Source of the DNA: Streptomyces sp. NBC_00820
GTDB taxonomy: Bacteria > Actinomycetota > Actinomycetes > Streptomycetales > Streptomycetaceae
Direction: 5' to 3'
Length of the DNA: 64,000 nucleotides
Assembly: GCF_036347055.1 (NCBI RefSeq)
Contig: NZ_CP108882.1
Location: 5,312,501 to 5,376,500, forward strand
Translations under genes and position numbers: made by a program
The notes under the pieces: generated by a model
What the model was told of the DNA's origin: nothing
Database searches by the model: none
What the model saw: the letters and a program-made list of their open reading frames with translations, nothing else
Shown: positions 1 to 7,716 of the stretch, in pieces
Layout of the letters: every line of letters starts with the position of its first letter
Numbering within the stretch: the stretch's first letter is position 1

Positions 1-376
1 GCATCCGGCGTACGCGGAGAACGCCGACCAGCTGGTGACCTTCTCCGGCCCCTGGTCCGCGTACCGCTGGTCGCAGGTCGCCGAGTGGACCGCGGACTAT
101 CCCCCCGACCGCTTCTGCCACTTCGTGCACAGCGTGCCCCTCGGCCACCTGGAGGAGGCCCTGCGCATCGCCCGCTGGCAGGGCGCGGCGACGATCTACT
201 TCACCGACCGCACCGACCGCACCGACCGCACCGACCGCACCGACCGCACCGACCGCACCGACCGCACCGACCGCACCGATCGCGGCGGCCGGGCCGACCG
301 CACCGACCCCTGGGAGACCATGCCCGGCTACTGGGACGAGATCGTCTCGCGCATCGGAACGGGTGTCTCGGAATGA
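1..376 (+). CDS. Spherulin-4-like protein, 3' end only
   Basis: Partial gene: the frame is open from base 2 to the TGA at 374-376, so the true start lies outside the window. The visible 124 residues contain aromatic-rich stretches (WSAYRWSQVAEW, a late PGYWDEIV) that look like the C-terminus of spherulation-specific family 4 (glycoside-hydrolase-like) proteins, often encoded just upstream of moeZ in Streptomyces. That assignment is from memory and tentative. Nine consecutive Thr-Asp-Arg triplets, encoded by a 9-bp tandem repeat, interrupt the segment between IYF and the final PWETMPGYW. A GTG at 35 could start a shorter product, but the uninterrupted frame upstream argues for truncation by the window edge. 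Confidence 0.5.
   Translation, partial: HPAYAENADQLVTFSGPWSAYRWSQVAEWTADYPPDRFCHFVHSVPLGHLEEALRIARWQGAATIYFTDRTDRTDRTDRTDRTDRTDRTDRTDRGGRADRTDPWETMPGYWDEIVSRIGTGVSE
203..283. repeat. 9-bp tandem repeat (nine TDR codon triplets)
   Basis: Nine head-to-tail copies of ACCGACCGC. The first eight are identical and the ninth has one C-to-T change. The unit is in frame with the host gene and encodes Thr-Asp-Arg, so copy-number change would not shift the frame. A degenerate tail (GGRADRTD) follows. Confidence 0.95.
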
Positions 377-439
377 AGAAGGCCGTGGCAGTGTTACGAG
401 GAGAACATCTGTAGTGATCGACCGATCAACGGAGTCCCC

Positions 440-1618
440 GTGTCGCTGCCACCCCTGGTCGAGCCAGCCGCTGAGCTCACCGTAGACGAGGTCCGCCGGT
501 ACTCCCGCCACCTGATCATCCCGGACGTCGGGATGGACGGGCAGAAGCGGTTGAAGAACGCCAAGGTGCTCTGTGTGGGTGCGGGCGGCCTGGGCTCGCC
601 GGCGCTGATGTACCTGGCCGCCGCGGGCGTCGGCACCCTCGGCATCGTGGAGTTCGACGAGGTCGACGAGTCGAACCTGCAGCGTCAGATCATCCACAGC
701 CAGGCCGACATCGGCCGCTCCAAGGCCGAGTCCGCGCGCGACTCCGTCCTCGGCATCAACCCGTACGTGAACGTGATCCTTCACGAGGAACGGCTCGAGG
801 CCGAGAACGTGATGGACATCTTCGGCCAGTACGACCTGATCGTCGACGGCACGGACAACTTCGCGACCCGTTACCTGGTCAACGACGCGTGCGTGCTGCT
901 GAACAAGCCGTACGTCTGGGGCTCGATCTACCGCTTCGACGGCCAGGCCTCGGTCTTCTGGTCCGAGCACGGTCCCTGCTACCGCTGCCTCTACCCGGAG
1001 CCCCCGCCGCCGGGCATGGTCCCCTCCTGCGCCGAGGGCGGCGTCCTGGGCGTGCTGTGCGCGTCCATCGGCTCCATCCAGGTCACCGAGGCGATCAAGG
1101 TCCTTACCGGCATCGGCGACCCGCTGGTCGGCCGCCTGATGATCTACGACGCCCTGGAGATGCAGTACCGCCAGGTCAAGGTCCGCAAGGACCCCGACTG
1201 CGCGGTCTGCGGCGAGAACGCCACCGTCACCGAGCTCATCGACTACGAGGCCTTCTGCGGCGTCGTCTCCGAGGAGGCGCAGGCGGCGGTCGCCGGCTCC
1301 ACGATCACTCCCAAGCAGCTCAAGGAGTGGATCGACGACGGCGAGAACATCGAGATCATCGACGTCCGCGAGCCGAACGAGTACGAGATCGTCTCCATCC
1401 CCGGCGCCAAGCTGATCCCGAAGAACGAGTTCCTCATGGGCAACGCCCTGCAGGACCTGCCCCAGGACAGGAAGATCGTCCTGCACTGCAAGACGGGCGT
1501 CCGCAGCGCGGAGGTCCTCGCCGTCCTGAAGTCCGCGGGCTTCGCGGACGCCGTCCACGTCGGCGGCGGAGTCATCGGCTGGGTCAACCAGATCGAACCC
1601 GACAAGCCGGTCTACTGA
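440..1618 (+). CDS. moeZ: MoeZ: adenylyltransferase/sulfurtransferase (MoeB-ThiF plus rhodanese)
   Basis: This 392-residue protein activates the C-terminal Gly-Gly of ThiS/MoaD-like sulfur carriers by adenylation and transfers sulfur to make the thiocarboxylate. The N-terminal ThiF/E1 domain has the nucleotide loop GAGGLG (about residues 47-52), the DxDxVDxSNLxRQ pattern, and two CxxC zinc pairs (CYRC and CAVC). The C-terminal rhodanese domain ends with the active-site loop CKTGVRS (about 350-356). Actinobacterial MoeZ is known to serve several carriers, including MoaD and CysO; the moaE gene in this window encodes the partner of one of them. The start is GTG with GGAG seven bases upstream. 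Length and domain order are typical. A strong terminator follows directly. Confidence 0.95.
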   Translation: MSLPPLVEPAAELTVDEVRRYSRHLIIPDVGMDGQKRLKNAKVLCVGAGGLGSPALMYLAAAGVGTLGIVEFDEVDESNLQRQIIHSQADIGRSKAESARDSVLGINPYVNVILHEERLEAENVMDIFGQYDLIVDGTDNFATRYLVNDACVLLNKPYVWGSIYRFDGQASVFWSEHGPCYRCLYPEPPPPGMVPSCAEGGVLGVLCASIGSIQVTEAIKVLTGIGDPLVGRLMIYDALEMQYRQVKVRKDPDCAVCGENATVTELIDYEAFCGVVSEEAQAAVAGSTITPKQLKEWIDDGENIEIIDVREPNEYEIVSIPGAKLIPKNEFLMGNALQDLPQDRKIVLHCKTGVRSAEVLAVLKSAGFADAVHVGGGVIGWVNQIEPDKPVY

Positions 1619-1632
1619 GCAGCCGTCTCGCC

Positions 1633-1673
1633 CACGGAGGCGGCCCTGGCCTTCCGCCAGGGCCGCCTCCGTG
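1633..1673. terminator. Bidirectional terminator between moeZ and a DUF7144-type gene
   Basis: A perfect 18-bp inverted repeat (1633-1650 and 1656-1673) with a 5-base loop lies between two convergent genes. It has no long T tract, as is usual for GC-rich actinobacterial terminators. Confidence 0.8.
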
Positions 1674-1685
1674 TCGACGTCGGTG

Positions 1686-2132
1686 TCAGGCCGTCCGGCC
1701 GTCGCCGGCCTCTCTGTGCATTCCCATGCACAGCGCCCAGATGATGAAGATGTTGATGGCGATCAGCACCAGAGCCCACAAGGGGTAGTACGGCAGCCAC
1801 AGGAAGTTGGCGAACGCCCCCAGCCCTGCCATGGATACGCCGAAGAAGCGCGCCCACAGCGCTCCGGTGAGCACGGCGCACCCCGCAAGGACGAGGACGA
1901 AGCCCAGGAACAGATGGACCCAGCCCCAGCCCGTCAGGCTGAACTGGAACACGTAGCGACGTGTCGCGAGGAACAGGCCGTCCCCGGCGATGGCCGAGAT
2001 TCCCTCGAAGATCGCCATCGCTCCACCGAAGATCATCAGCGCTGCCGCCAACACGGTGGTACCGGACGTGGGCGCGTGCCACGGGCTCGGTTTGACGCCG
2101 GCCGATGTGGGTCGGGTCGCGTCACTGGACAT
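1686..2132 (-). CDS. Small four-helix membrane protein, DUF7144-like
   Basis: 148 residues. After a short polar N-terminus there are four hydrophobic segments: AALMIFGGAMAIFEGISAI, VHLFLGFVLVLAGCAVLTGA, a segment around GVSMAGLGAFANFLW and ALVLIAINIFIIWALCM. This layout matches a small membrane family common in actinobacteria (DUF7144) with no known biochemical role. The chosen start is ATG at 2132, because GAGGAG lies about six bases upstream. The frame stays open further upstream, but that part has repeat-derived low-complexity sequence. It is convergent with moeZ and monocistronic by appearance. Confidence 0.75.
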   Translation of the reverse strand: MSSDATRPTSAGVKPSPWHAPTSGTTVLAAALMIFGGAMAIFEGISAIAGDGLFLATRRYVFQFSLTGWGWVHLFLGFVLVLAGCAVLTGALWARFFGVSMAGLGAFANFLWLPYYPLWALVLIAINIFIIWALCMGMHREAGDGRTA

Positions 2133-2230
2133 GTCAGCCTCCTCGGGAGGGACCATCCGGTCGGCCGAGCCTCCCGGACCGGCTCGATGCCTCATCCCAG
2201 CCTGGCATGACGGCACTGCCTCGGCATTTC

Positions 2231-2305
2231 CGGAGCCGTGGCGACGGCGGCCGGCGGGCGGACACATGTCCGGAGCCGCGGCGACGGCAGCCGGCGGGCG
2301 GACAC
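2231..2305. repeat. Two 35-bp direct repeats, 40-bp period
   Basis: Copies at 2231-2265 and 2271-2305 differ at two positions. They are followed by short ACACCGA-type repeats (2301-2333) that run up to the stop of the peptidase gene. This lies in the spacer between two minus-strand genes. Confidence 0.85.
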
Positions 2306-2337
2306 CGAGACACCGATACACCGAGACACCGAAACGG

Positions 2338-3882
2338 TCATGAGCAGACCGTGTCGGCCTCCGGCACCTTTCCGTCCAGCAGATAGCCGTTCACCGCGTC
2401 CTGCACGCACTTGTTCTTGCTGTCGTACGCTCCGTGGCCCTGACCCTTGTACGTCAGCTCGACGGCGACGCCCTTGCCGAGTGCCTCCACCATCTTCCTG
2501 GCGCCCTCGTACGGCGTGGCCGGATCGCCGGTGTTGCCGACGACGAGGATCGGCGCCGACCCCGGCGCGCTGACGTCGGGGTGGTCGGCGGCGCCCGGCA
2601 CGGCCCAGTCGTGGCAGGACAGCATGCCCCAGGCGAGGAAGTCCCCGAACAGCGGGGAGGCGGCACGGAACTCGGGCAGCTTGCTCTCGACGTAGTCGGT
2701 CGTGTACCGGGGCTTCTCGTCGGAGCAGTTGATGGCGACGTTGGCCGAGGCGATGTTGCTGTACTCGCCGTTCTCGCTGCGCCCGTTCATCGAGTCGGAC
2801 AGCAGCATCAGGATCTTGCCGTCGCCGTCGTACGCCTGCTCCAGGCCCTCGGTGAGGTACTCCCAGAAGTCCTTGGAGTAGAGGGACTGCGCGATGCCGT
2901 TGGTCGCCGCGGTCTGGGTCAGCTCACGCGGGAAGATGCCCGGGATCGGCTTCTTCTCCAGGTCCCTCAGCAGCGTGGCGATGCGGTCCTTGACGTCCTG
3001 CGGGGTGTCGCCGATGGGGCAGTCGGTCTCCTTCGACGTGCAGTCCTCGGCGAAGTTGTCCAGCGCGAGCTGGAAGCCCTTGGCCTGGCCGAGCGCGCCC
3101 TGCTCCGGGTCCTGGGTGGGATCGACGACCGCGTCGAGCACGGCCCGGCCGACGTGCCCGGGGAACAGGTGGGCGTAGACGCCGCCGAGTTCGGTGCCGT
3201 AGGAGATGCCGAAGTAGTGCAGCTTGGCGTCGCCGAGGAGGTGGCGCATCAGGTCCATGTCGCGGGCGGCGTCGGTGGTGCGCACCTGCGGCAGGATCTT
3301 CGGCGAGTGCTTCTCGCAGTTGTCGTTGAACTGCCTGGTGCGGTCCAGCAGCTGGGCCTGTTCGGCCCGGGTGTCGGGCGTCGCGTCCTGCTGGAAGTAC
3401 TCGTCGAGCTGGGTGTCGCTCTCGCACTCCACCGGCGCGCTGCGGCCGACCCCGCGCGGGTCGAAGCTCACCAGGTCGTAGCGGGTGCGCAGGGCGGCGT
3501 AGTCCTCGCCGAACGCGGGCAGCGCGGTGACACCGCTGCCGCCGGGGCCGCCGAAGTTGAACACGAGCGAGCCGATCCGCCGGTCCGCCGGACCGCTGGC
3601 CTTGGCGCGGATCAGCGCGATGCCGATGGTGGCGCCCTTGGGCTTGTCCCAGTCCAGGGGTGCTCGCATGGTGGCGCACTGCCACCTGGCGCCGTTCGGC
3701 AGCGGGGACGGGGCGCTGCCGCCGCCCTCGGCCTCGGACGGTGCGGGACAGTCCTTCCAGTCCAGCTTCTGCGTCATCACGTCCCCGTCCCAGGAGCCGT
3801 TGCCGCATCCGGCCAGCAGGGCGGCCAGCAGCACGGCGCTGGTGGTCAGTGCGGCGGCACGCGGCCGGGAGGGGTTCACCAT
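2338..3882 (-). CDS. Secreted lipoprotein alpha/beta-hydrolase, tripeptidyl-aminopeptidase type
   Basis: A 514-residue exported serine peptidase, probably releasing N-terminal tripeptides outside the cell (family inference, SlpD/SlpE/Tap-like). The N-terminus has an Arg-rich start, a hydrophobic core and the lipobox LAGC at about residues 20-23, so it should be membrane-anchored. The alpha/beta-hydrolase core shows an oxyanion region FNFGGPGGSG, the nucleophile elbow GISYG, an acid residue in GNTGDPATPYE and the catalytic His in GQGHGAY. The last third is the TAP-like C-terminal domain. The start is ATG at 3882, preceded by AGGATGGG; a GTG codon follows at once. It is the second gene after the large UPF0104 gene on the same strand, with a 119-bp gap. 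Confidence 0.85.
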   Translation of the reverse strand: MVNPSRPRAAALTTSAVLLAALLAGCGNGSWDGDVMTQKLDWKDCPAPSEAEGGGSAPSPLPNGARWQCATMRAPLDWDKPKGATIGIALIRAKASGPADRRIGSLVFNFGGPGGSGVTALPAFGEDYAALRTRYDLVSFDPRGVGRSAPVECESDTQLDEYFQQDATPDTRAEQAQLLDRTRQFNDNCEKHSPKILPQVRTTDAARDMDLMRHLLGDAKLHYFGISYGTELGGVYAHLFPGHVGRAVLDAVVDPTQDPEQGALGQAKGFQLALDNFAEDCTSKETDCPIGDTPQDVKDRIATLLRDLEKKPIPGIFPRELTQTAATNGIAQSLYSKDFWEYLTEGLEQAYDGDGKILMLLSDSMNGRSENGEYSNIASANVAINCSDEKPRYTTDYVESKLPEFRAASPLFGDFLAWGMLSCHDWAVPGAADHPDVSAPGSAPILVVGNTGDPATPYEGARKMVEALGKGVAVELTYKGQGHGAYDSKNKCVQDAVNGYLLDGKVPEADTVCS

Positions 3883-4001
3883 GATCCCATCCTGCGTGCG
3901 CGCGCGCCGGGCCGCGCGGGGCACGGGCCGTACGAGGTACGCGTCCCACCGGCCCTGGCCGGACGCCGTTTTCCGCCCGGCCTGCGTGCGGCCGGCGCCC
4001 C

Positions 4002-6857
4002 CTAGAGGGCGCCCTTGCGGGTGAGGTGGTTGAAGGCCAGCCACCCCGGCAGCACCGGCAGCCACAGGGTCAGCAGCCGGTACAGCAGGACGGCCGGCGC
4101 GGCGACCTCCTTGGGCAGGCCCACGGCGAGCAGACCGACCGTGAGGGTCGCCTCGACCGCGCCGACACCGCCCGGGGTGGGCGCCGCGGAGCCGAGCGCG
4201 TTTCCGGCGAGGAAGACGACGGCGACGCTGGCGATGCTGAGCGAGGTCGACTCGTCGCCGAACGCCCTGATGGAGGCGTCCAGGCACATGACGAAGCAGC
4301 CCGTCAGCAGGAGCATGCCGCCGATGCCGGTGATGAGCTTCTGGGGCCGCTGCAGGACGTCGAGCATGCGCGGTACGACGCCGGCGAACAGCGACCTCAC
4401 GCGCGTGGAGACGAATTTCCGCAGCAACGGCACCGAGGTCACCACGAGCACCAGCACCGCCACGGTCAGCAGACCGGCGATGACCGTCCGGGACGGCGAC
4501 AGCGACGGCGTCTTCTCGGTACCGGTCAGGTAGCCGAAGGACAGCAGCATCAGGATGTGGCAGCCGAGCCCGAACAGCTGCGAGGCGCCGACACTGGCCA
4601 CCGCGAGCCCCGGGCGCACGCCCTGGCGCTGCAGGAACCGCGTGTTCAGGGCGACGCCGCCGACGGCCGCCGGCGCCACGATCTTCACGAAGGAGCCGGC
4701 CACCTGGGCCGCCACCGTCCGCGGGAAGGACACCCGCTCCGGTACGAACCCCAGCAGCGCCATGGCGGCGGCCACGTAGCTGAGCGCGGAGAACAGCACC
4801 GCGGCGATCAGCCAGCCCCACTGGGCCCGCGCGAACACCGTGCCGAACTCGGTGTGGGTGAGCTGCGTCAGCAGGTAGTAGCCGCCGATCGCACCGGCGA
4901 TGAAGCTGATCAGGGTGCGCGGCCGTACCCGCTCCAGCCGTACCGGCTCCACCGGGGCCTGGGGCCTGATCCGCAGCACCTCGTGCCGGATCTGGGTGAG
5001 CAGGTCCTCTTCGCGCGCCTCTTCGACGGCCTCGTCGATGGCGCGCTTCTCGGCCCGCTGCTCGGCGCGGACCGCCTTCTTGCCCGGTCTCTCGGGAGCG
5101 GCCCCGGCCGTCTCGGCGGCGTGCTCCAGGCGGGCCTGCTTGGCCAGCCGGGAGGACTCCAGCACCGCCTCGCGCTCCCGCTCGGCCCGCTCCCGGCCCA
5201 GCCGGCGCAGCGTCGCGCGCGTGGAGCGCGTCAGCGCGATGGGCTGGAGCATCGGCAGGCAGTCCGCGACCGCGTCCGGTCCCAGCACGCGGACCGCGGA
5301 GGCCACGGCGCGCTCGGCGCCCACCCGCAGGGCGAGCGTGGTGACCAGCTGGGCCACGTCCATGCGCAGCAGCAGCTCGCCGGCCGCGATCTCACCGGCG
5401 GCCAGCTCGGTGAGGATCACATTGCCGGAACGATCCACCAGAATCGCGTCGCCCGACAGCCTGCGGTGCGCGATGCGCCGCGACTGCAGCGTCTGCGCCT
5501 GGTGCCAGGCCTTGCGCAGCAGCTCGTCGGTGATCTCGTCGTCGGCCAGCGAGTCCAGCGTCCGGGCACCGGTGTGCTCGTAGACGAGCATCACCGCGTC
5601 CGGACCGAGTTCGGAGGTGGCGATCAGCCTGGGCGTGTCGGCGCCCGCCGCGGCCGCCGCGTACGACAGCAGCGCCTCCTGCTCCAGCGCCTGCCGCAGT
5701 GACTGCAGGCTGGAGCGGGTGGCGAAGCCGCGCAGGGTCAGGTTCCGCCACACGCGGTAGAAGAATCCCTGCGCCTGCTGCTCACGGTCGAGGACCGTGA
5801 CGTCCAGCGGAGGGCCGTCCTGAAGGGTGACGAAGTAGCGCCGCCCGCGGTCGCCGTTCTCCGCGTCCGGGACCTCCACGCGGGCCGCGCTCACGGGGTG
5901 GAAGCCGACGTGCCTGAGGCCGGCCATCAGGGTCCGCCCGGTGGGCCGGACGTTGGGCGAGCCGACCGCGTACAGCGTGCCGTAGGCGACGGTCCAGCCG
6001 ATCAGCACGGTCAGGACGATCGAGAACGGGGTCGTGTAGCCGGTGACCAGCATGGAGAAGGCGTCGAGCAGCAGCACGATCCACAGCACCGCGCGCCAGC
6101 GGGGTCTGCGGGACATGCCGACGGCCGTCATGTACGCGATGACGGGCGCGAGGTAGCCGTGCACCGGATCGGTCAGGGCGTGGATGTCGCCCGGTGACGG
6201 CTGGGTGAGCGCTTCCTGGATGGAGCCGGGGGCCGCCCGGGCGACCCACAGGTCGGTGGCGAGGGTCACGCCGTGCGCGAGGACGGCCGCCAGGACGCCG
6301 TCGGCGATCCGCAGCCCGTCCCGTTTGATCAGCCGTTCGATCGCGAAAGCGACCGGCACCAGGAGGATCGCGATGCTCGACGCGAGCCCCGCGAGCTTGA
6401 TCAGCAGGTCGGGGGCCTGGCCGGTGCCCTTGTTGATGTCCTGTTCCAGGCCCGAGGTGGTGCCGTGGGCGAACGCCGCGATGGCGAGCAGGACGGCGAT
6501 GGCGAGCACGCCCACCAGCAGCCGCATGAGGTCGGAGGGACGGTGCACGCGTGCGGGGAGCAGCGGCTCGTCACCCTCGACCTCCTCCGCACCGGGATCG
6601 TCGCCCCCGGCGCCCGACCCCTTGCCGGGGCGCGCCCCGCCGGGGACGTGCGCCCCTTCGCCGGTGCCGGACGCGTCCTCACGCGCGTGTGTGTCCGCGC
6701 CGGGCGCGTCCCCACGCGCGCGCGTGTCAGGCTCGCGCGAGCCCTTGTCCGGGCCCGGCGCACCGGTGTCGCCCGTGCCCGCGTGGGCGGCGTCGGGACG
6801 TGCGGACACGCCAGGGGTACCCTCCGCGTCCTCGGGATGCACGCCCTGCTGCTTCAT
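4002..6857 (-). CDS. UPF0104/LPG-synthetase-type membrane protein with kinase-like insert
   Basis: 951 residues. An acidic, Gly/Pro-rich cytoplasmic N-terminus (about 110 residues) is followed by several membrane helices. A soluble middle part carries degenerate protein-kinase-like motifs (HRRLSGDAILVDRSGNVILTE resembles the catalytic and DFG loops). A charged Arg/Glu-rich coiled segment then leads to a C-terminal multi-helix domain of the YbhN/UPF0104 family (RVRPRTLISFIAGAIGGYYLL onward, with GGVGAVE near the end). That domain is related to the flippase part of MprF, but the lysyl-transferase domain is absent. The function is unknown; a lipid transport role is inference. The start is ATG at 6857 with AAGAAGAG upstream; a GTG at 6881 is the alternative. 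Confidence 0.75.
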   Translation of the reverse strand: MKQQGVHPEDAEGTPGVSARPDAAHAGTGDTGAPGPDKGSREPDTRARGDAPGADTHAREDASGTGEGAHVPGGARPGKGSGAGGDDPGAEEVEGDEPLLPARVHRPSDLMRLLVGVLAIAVLLAIAAFAHGTTSGLEQDINKGTGQAPDLLIKLAGLASSIAILLVPVAFAIERLIKRDGLRIADGVLAAVLAHGVTLATDLWVARAAPGSIQEALTQPSPGDIHALTDPVHGYLAPVIAYMTAVGMSRRPRWRAVLWIVLLLDAFSMLVTGYTTPFSIVLTVLIGWTVAYGTLYAVGSPNVRPTGRTLMAGLRHVGFHPVSAARVEVPDAENGDRGRRYFVTLQDGPPLDVTVLDREQQAQGFFYRVWRNLTLRGFATRSSLQSLRQALEQEALLSYAAAAAGADTPRLIATSELGPDAVMLVYEHTGARTLDSLADDEITDELLRKAWHQAQTLQSRRIAHRRLSGDAILVDRSGNVILTELAAGEIAAGELLLRMDVAQLVTTLALRVGAERAVASAVRVLGPDAVADCLPMLQPIALTRSTRATLRRLGRERAEREREAVLESSRLAKQARLEHAAETAGAAPERPGKKAVRAEQRAEKRAIDEAVEEAREEDLLTQIRHEVLRIRPQAPVEPVRLERVRPRTLISFIAGAIGGYYLLTQLTHTEFGTVFARAQWGWLIAAVLFSALSYVAAAMALLGFVPERVSFPRTVAAQVAGSFVKIVAPAAVGGVALNTRFLQRQGVRPGLAVASVGASQLFGLGCHILMLLSFGYLTGTEKTPSLSPSRTVIAGLLTVAVLVLVVTSVPLLRKFVSTRVRSLFAGVVPRMLDVLQRPQKLITGIGGMLLLTGCFVMCLDASIRAFGDESTSLSIASVAVVFLAGNALGSAAPTPGGVGAVEATLTVGLLAVGLPKEVAAPAVLLYRLLTLWLPVLPGWLAFNHLTRKGAL

Positions 6858-7042
6858 GGTCTCTTCTTGATCTCGTATCACCAGTCACCGCCCGCACGAT
6901 GGTGGCATGCCCCACCGACACACGCGGGCATCAGGGTGCAGATGCGGGAGCGGACAGTCTGCCGGAAGGGCCGCCCGGGGGCGAGAGGCCCGGCCCCGCC
7001 GACCGCGCCGCGTTGTCGGCGGCGTGCGGCAGGATGGGACGA

Positions 7043-7459
7043 ATGAGCGAACGGATCCCCGCCGGGCACGTGGAGCACGCGAAGCGCGTCGAGTACGCGG
7101 AGCACACGGAGCGCGCGGACTCGCTTCCGGAGTACGCCGAGCGGGTGCTGGACGTCGCCGAGCGCATCCCGCCCGGCCGGGTCATGACGTACGGGGACGT
7201 CGCCGAGTGGCTGGAGGAGGGCGGGCCGCGTCAGGTGGGCCGGGTGATGTCCCTCTACGGCGGCGCGGTGCCGTGGTGGCGCGTGGTGCGCGCCGACGGG
7301 GCGCTGCTGCCCGGCCACGAGCTGGAGGCGCTCGGCCACTACCGCGCGGAGGGCACGCCGCTGAAGACGGCGGGCAGGAACAGCGAGAGCCATCTGCCGC
7401 GGCTCGACATGAGGCGGGCGCGATGGGACGGCGAGGCGGGCGCAGAGGGTCACACCTGA
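7043..7459 (+). CDS. Alkyltransferase-like (ATL) DNA repair protein, MGMT fold
   Basis: 138 residues. The C-terminal MGMT-type DNA-binding domain starts at PEYAERVLDVAERIPPGRVMTYGDVAEW. Where true O6-methylguanine methyltransferases have the acceptor motif PCHR, this protein has PWWR (GAVPWWRVVRADG). It should therefore bind O6-alkylguanine without removing the alkyl group and hand the lesion to nucleotide excision repair, as known for ATL proteins. The first 30 residues are a charged, Glu/His/Arg-rich extension (EHAKRVEYAEHTERA) with internal repetition. The start is ATG; a GGATGGGA stretch lies just upstream. It is divergent from the UPF0104 gene and lies upstream of adnAB. Confidence 0.85.
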   Translation: MSERIPAGHVEHAKRVEYAEHTERADSLPEYAERVLDVAERIPPGRVMTYGDVAEWLEEGGPRQVGRVMSLYGGAVPWWRVVRADGALLPGHELEALGHYRAEGTPLKTAGRNSESHLPRLDMRRARWDGEAGAEGHT

Positions 7460-7716
7460 CAGCTTCCGCCATCGGAGGCCACCGGGGGGAACCTGTGGCC
7501 CGTACGAGCGACACGGGGGACGTCCGTGGCATGCCGTACGTTCGTGGGACGAGGGTCCCGCGTGGCGCGAGTGCCGCGAGGGAAGAATCGGAAGCCCTGC
7601 TTCCGCCCGATGCGGCGGCGTAGCGTCGACTGCGCGCGTCCCCCTCACCCCGCGGCCACCGCCTCGTACGCACGGCCGCCTGCCCACCAGCACAACCACC
7701 AGGACCGGCGAACCAC

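Noticed and set aside
85..414. Long plus-strand frame rich in His/Pro/Arg overlapping the spherulin-like gene
   Set aside because: It is the other-frame reading of the 9-bp repeat and of GC-rich coding DNA; composition is not protein-like.
2434..4005. 523-codon plus-strand frame opposite the lipoprotein peptidase
   Set aside because: Antisense shadow typical of high-GC genes; the minus-strand frame has lipobox and catalytic motifs.
3883..4821. N-terminal continuation of the peptidase frame up to 4821
   Set aside because: This part overlaps the UPF0104 gene and is Arg/Gly-rich shadow sequence; the lipoprotein signal at 3882 fixes the true start.
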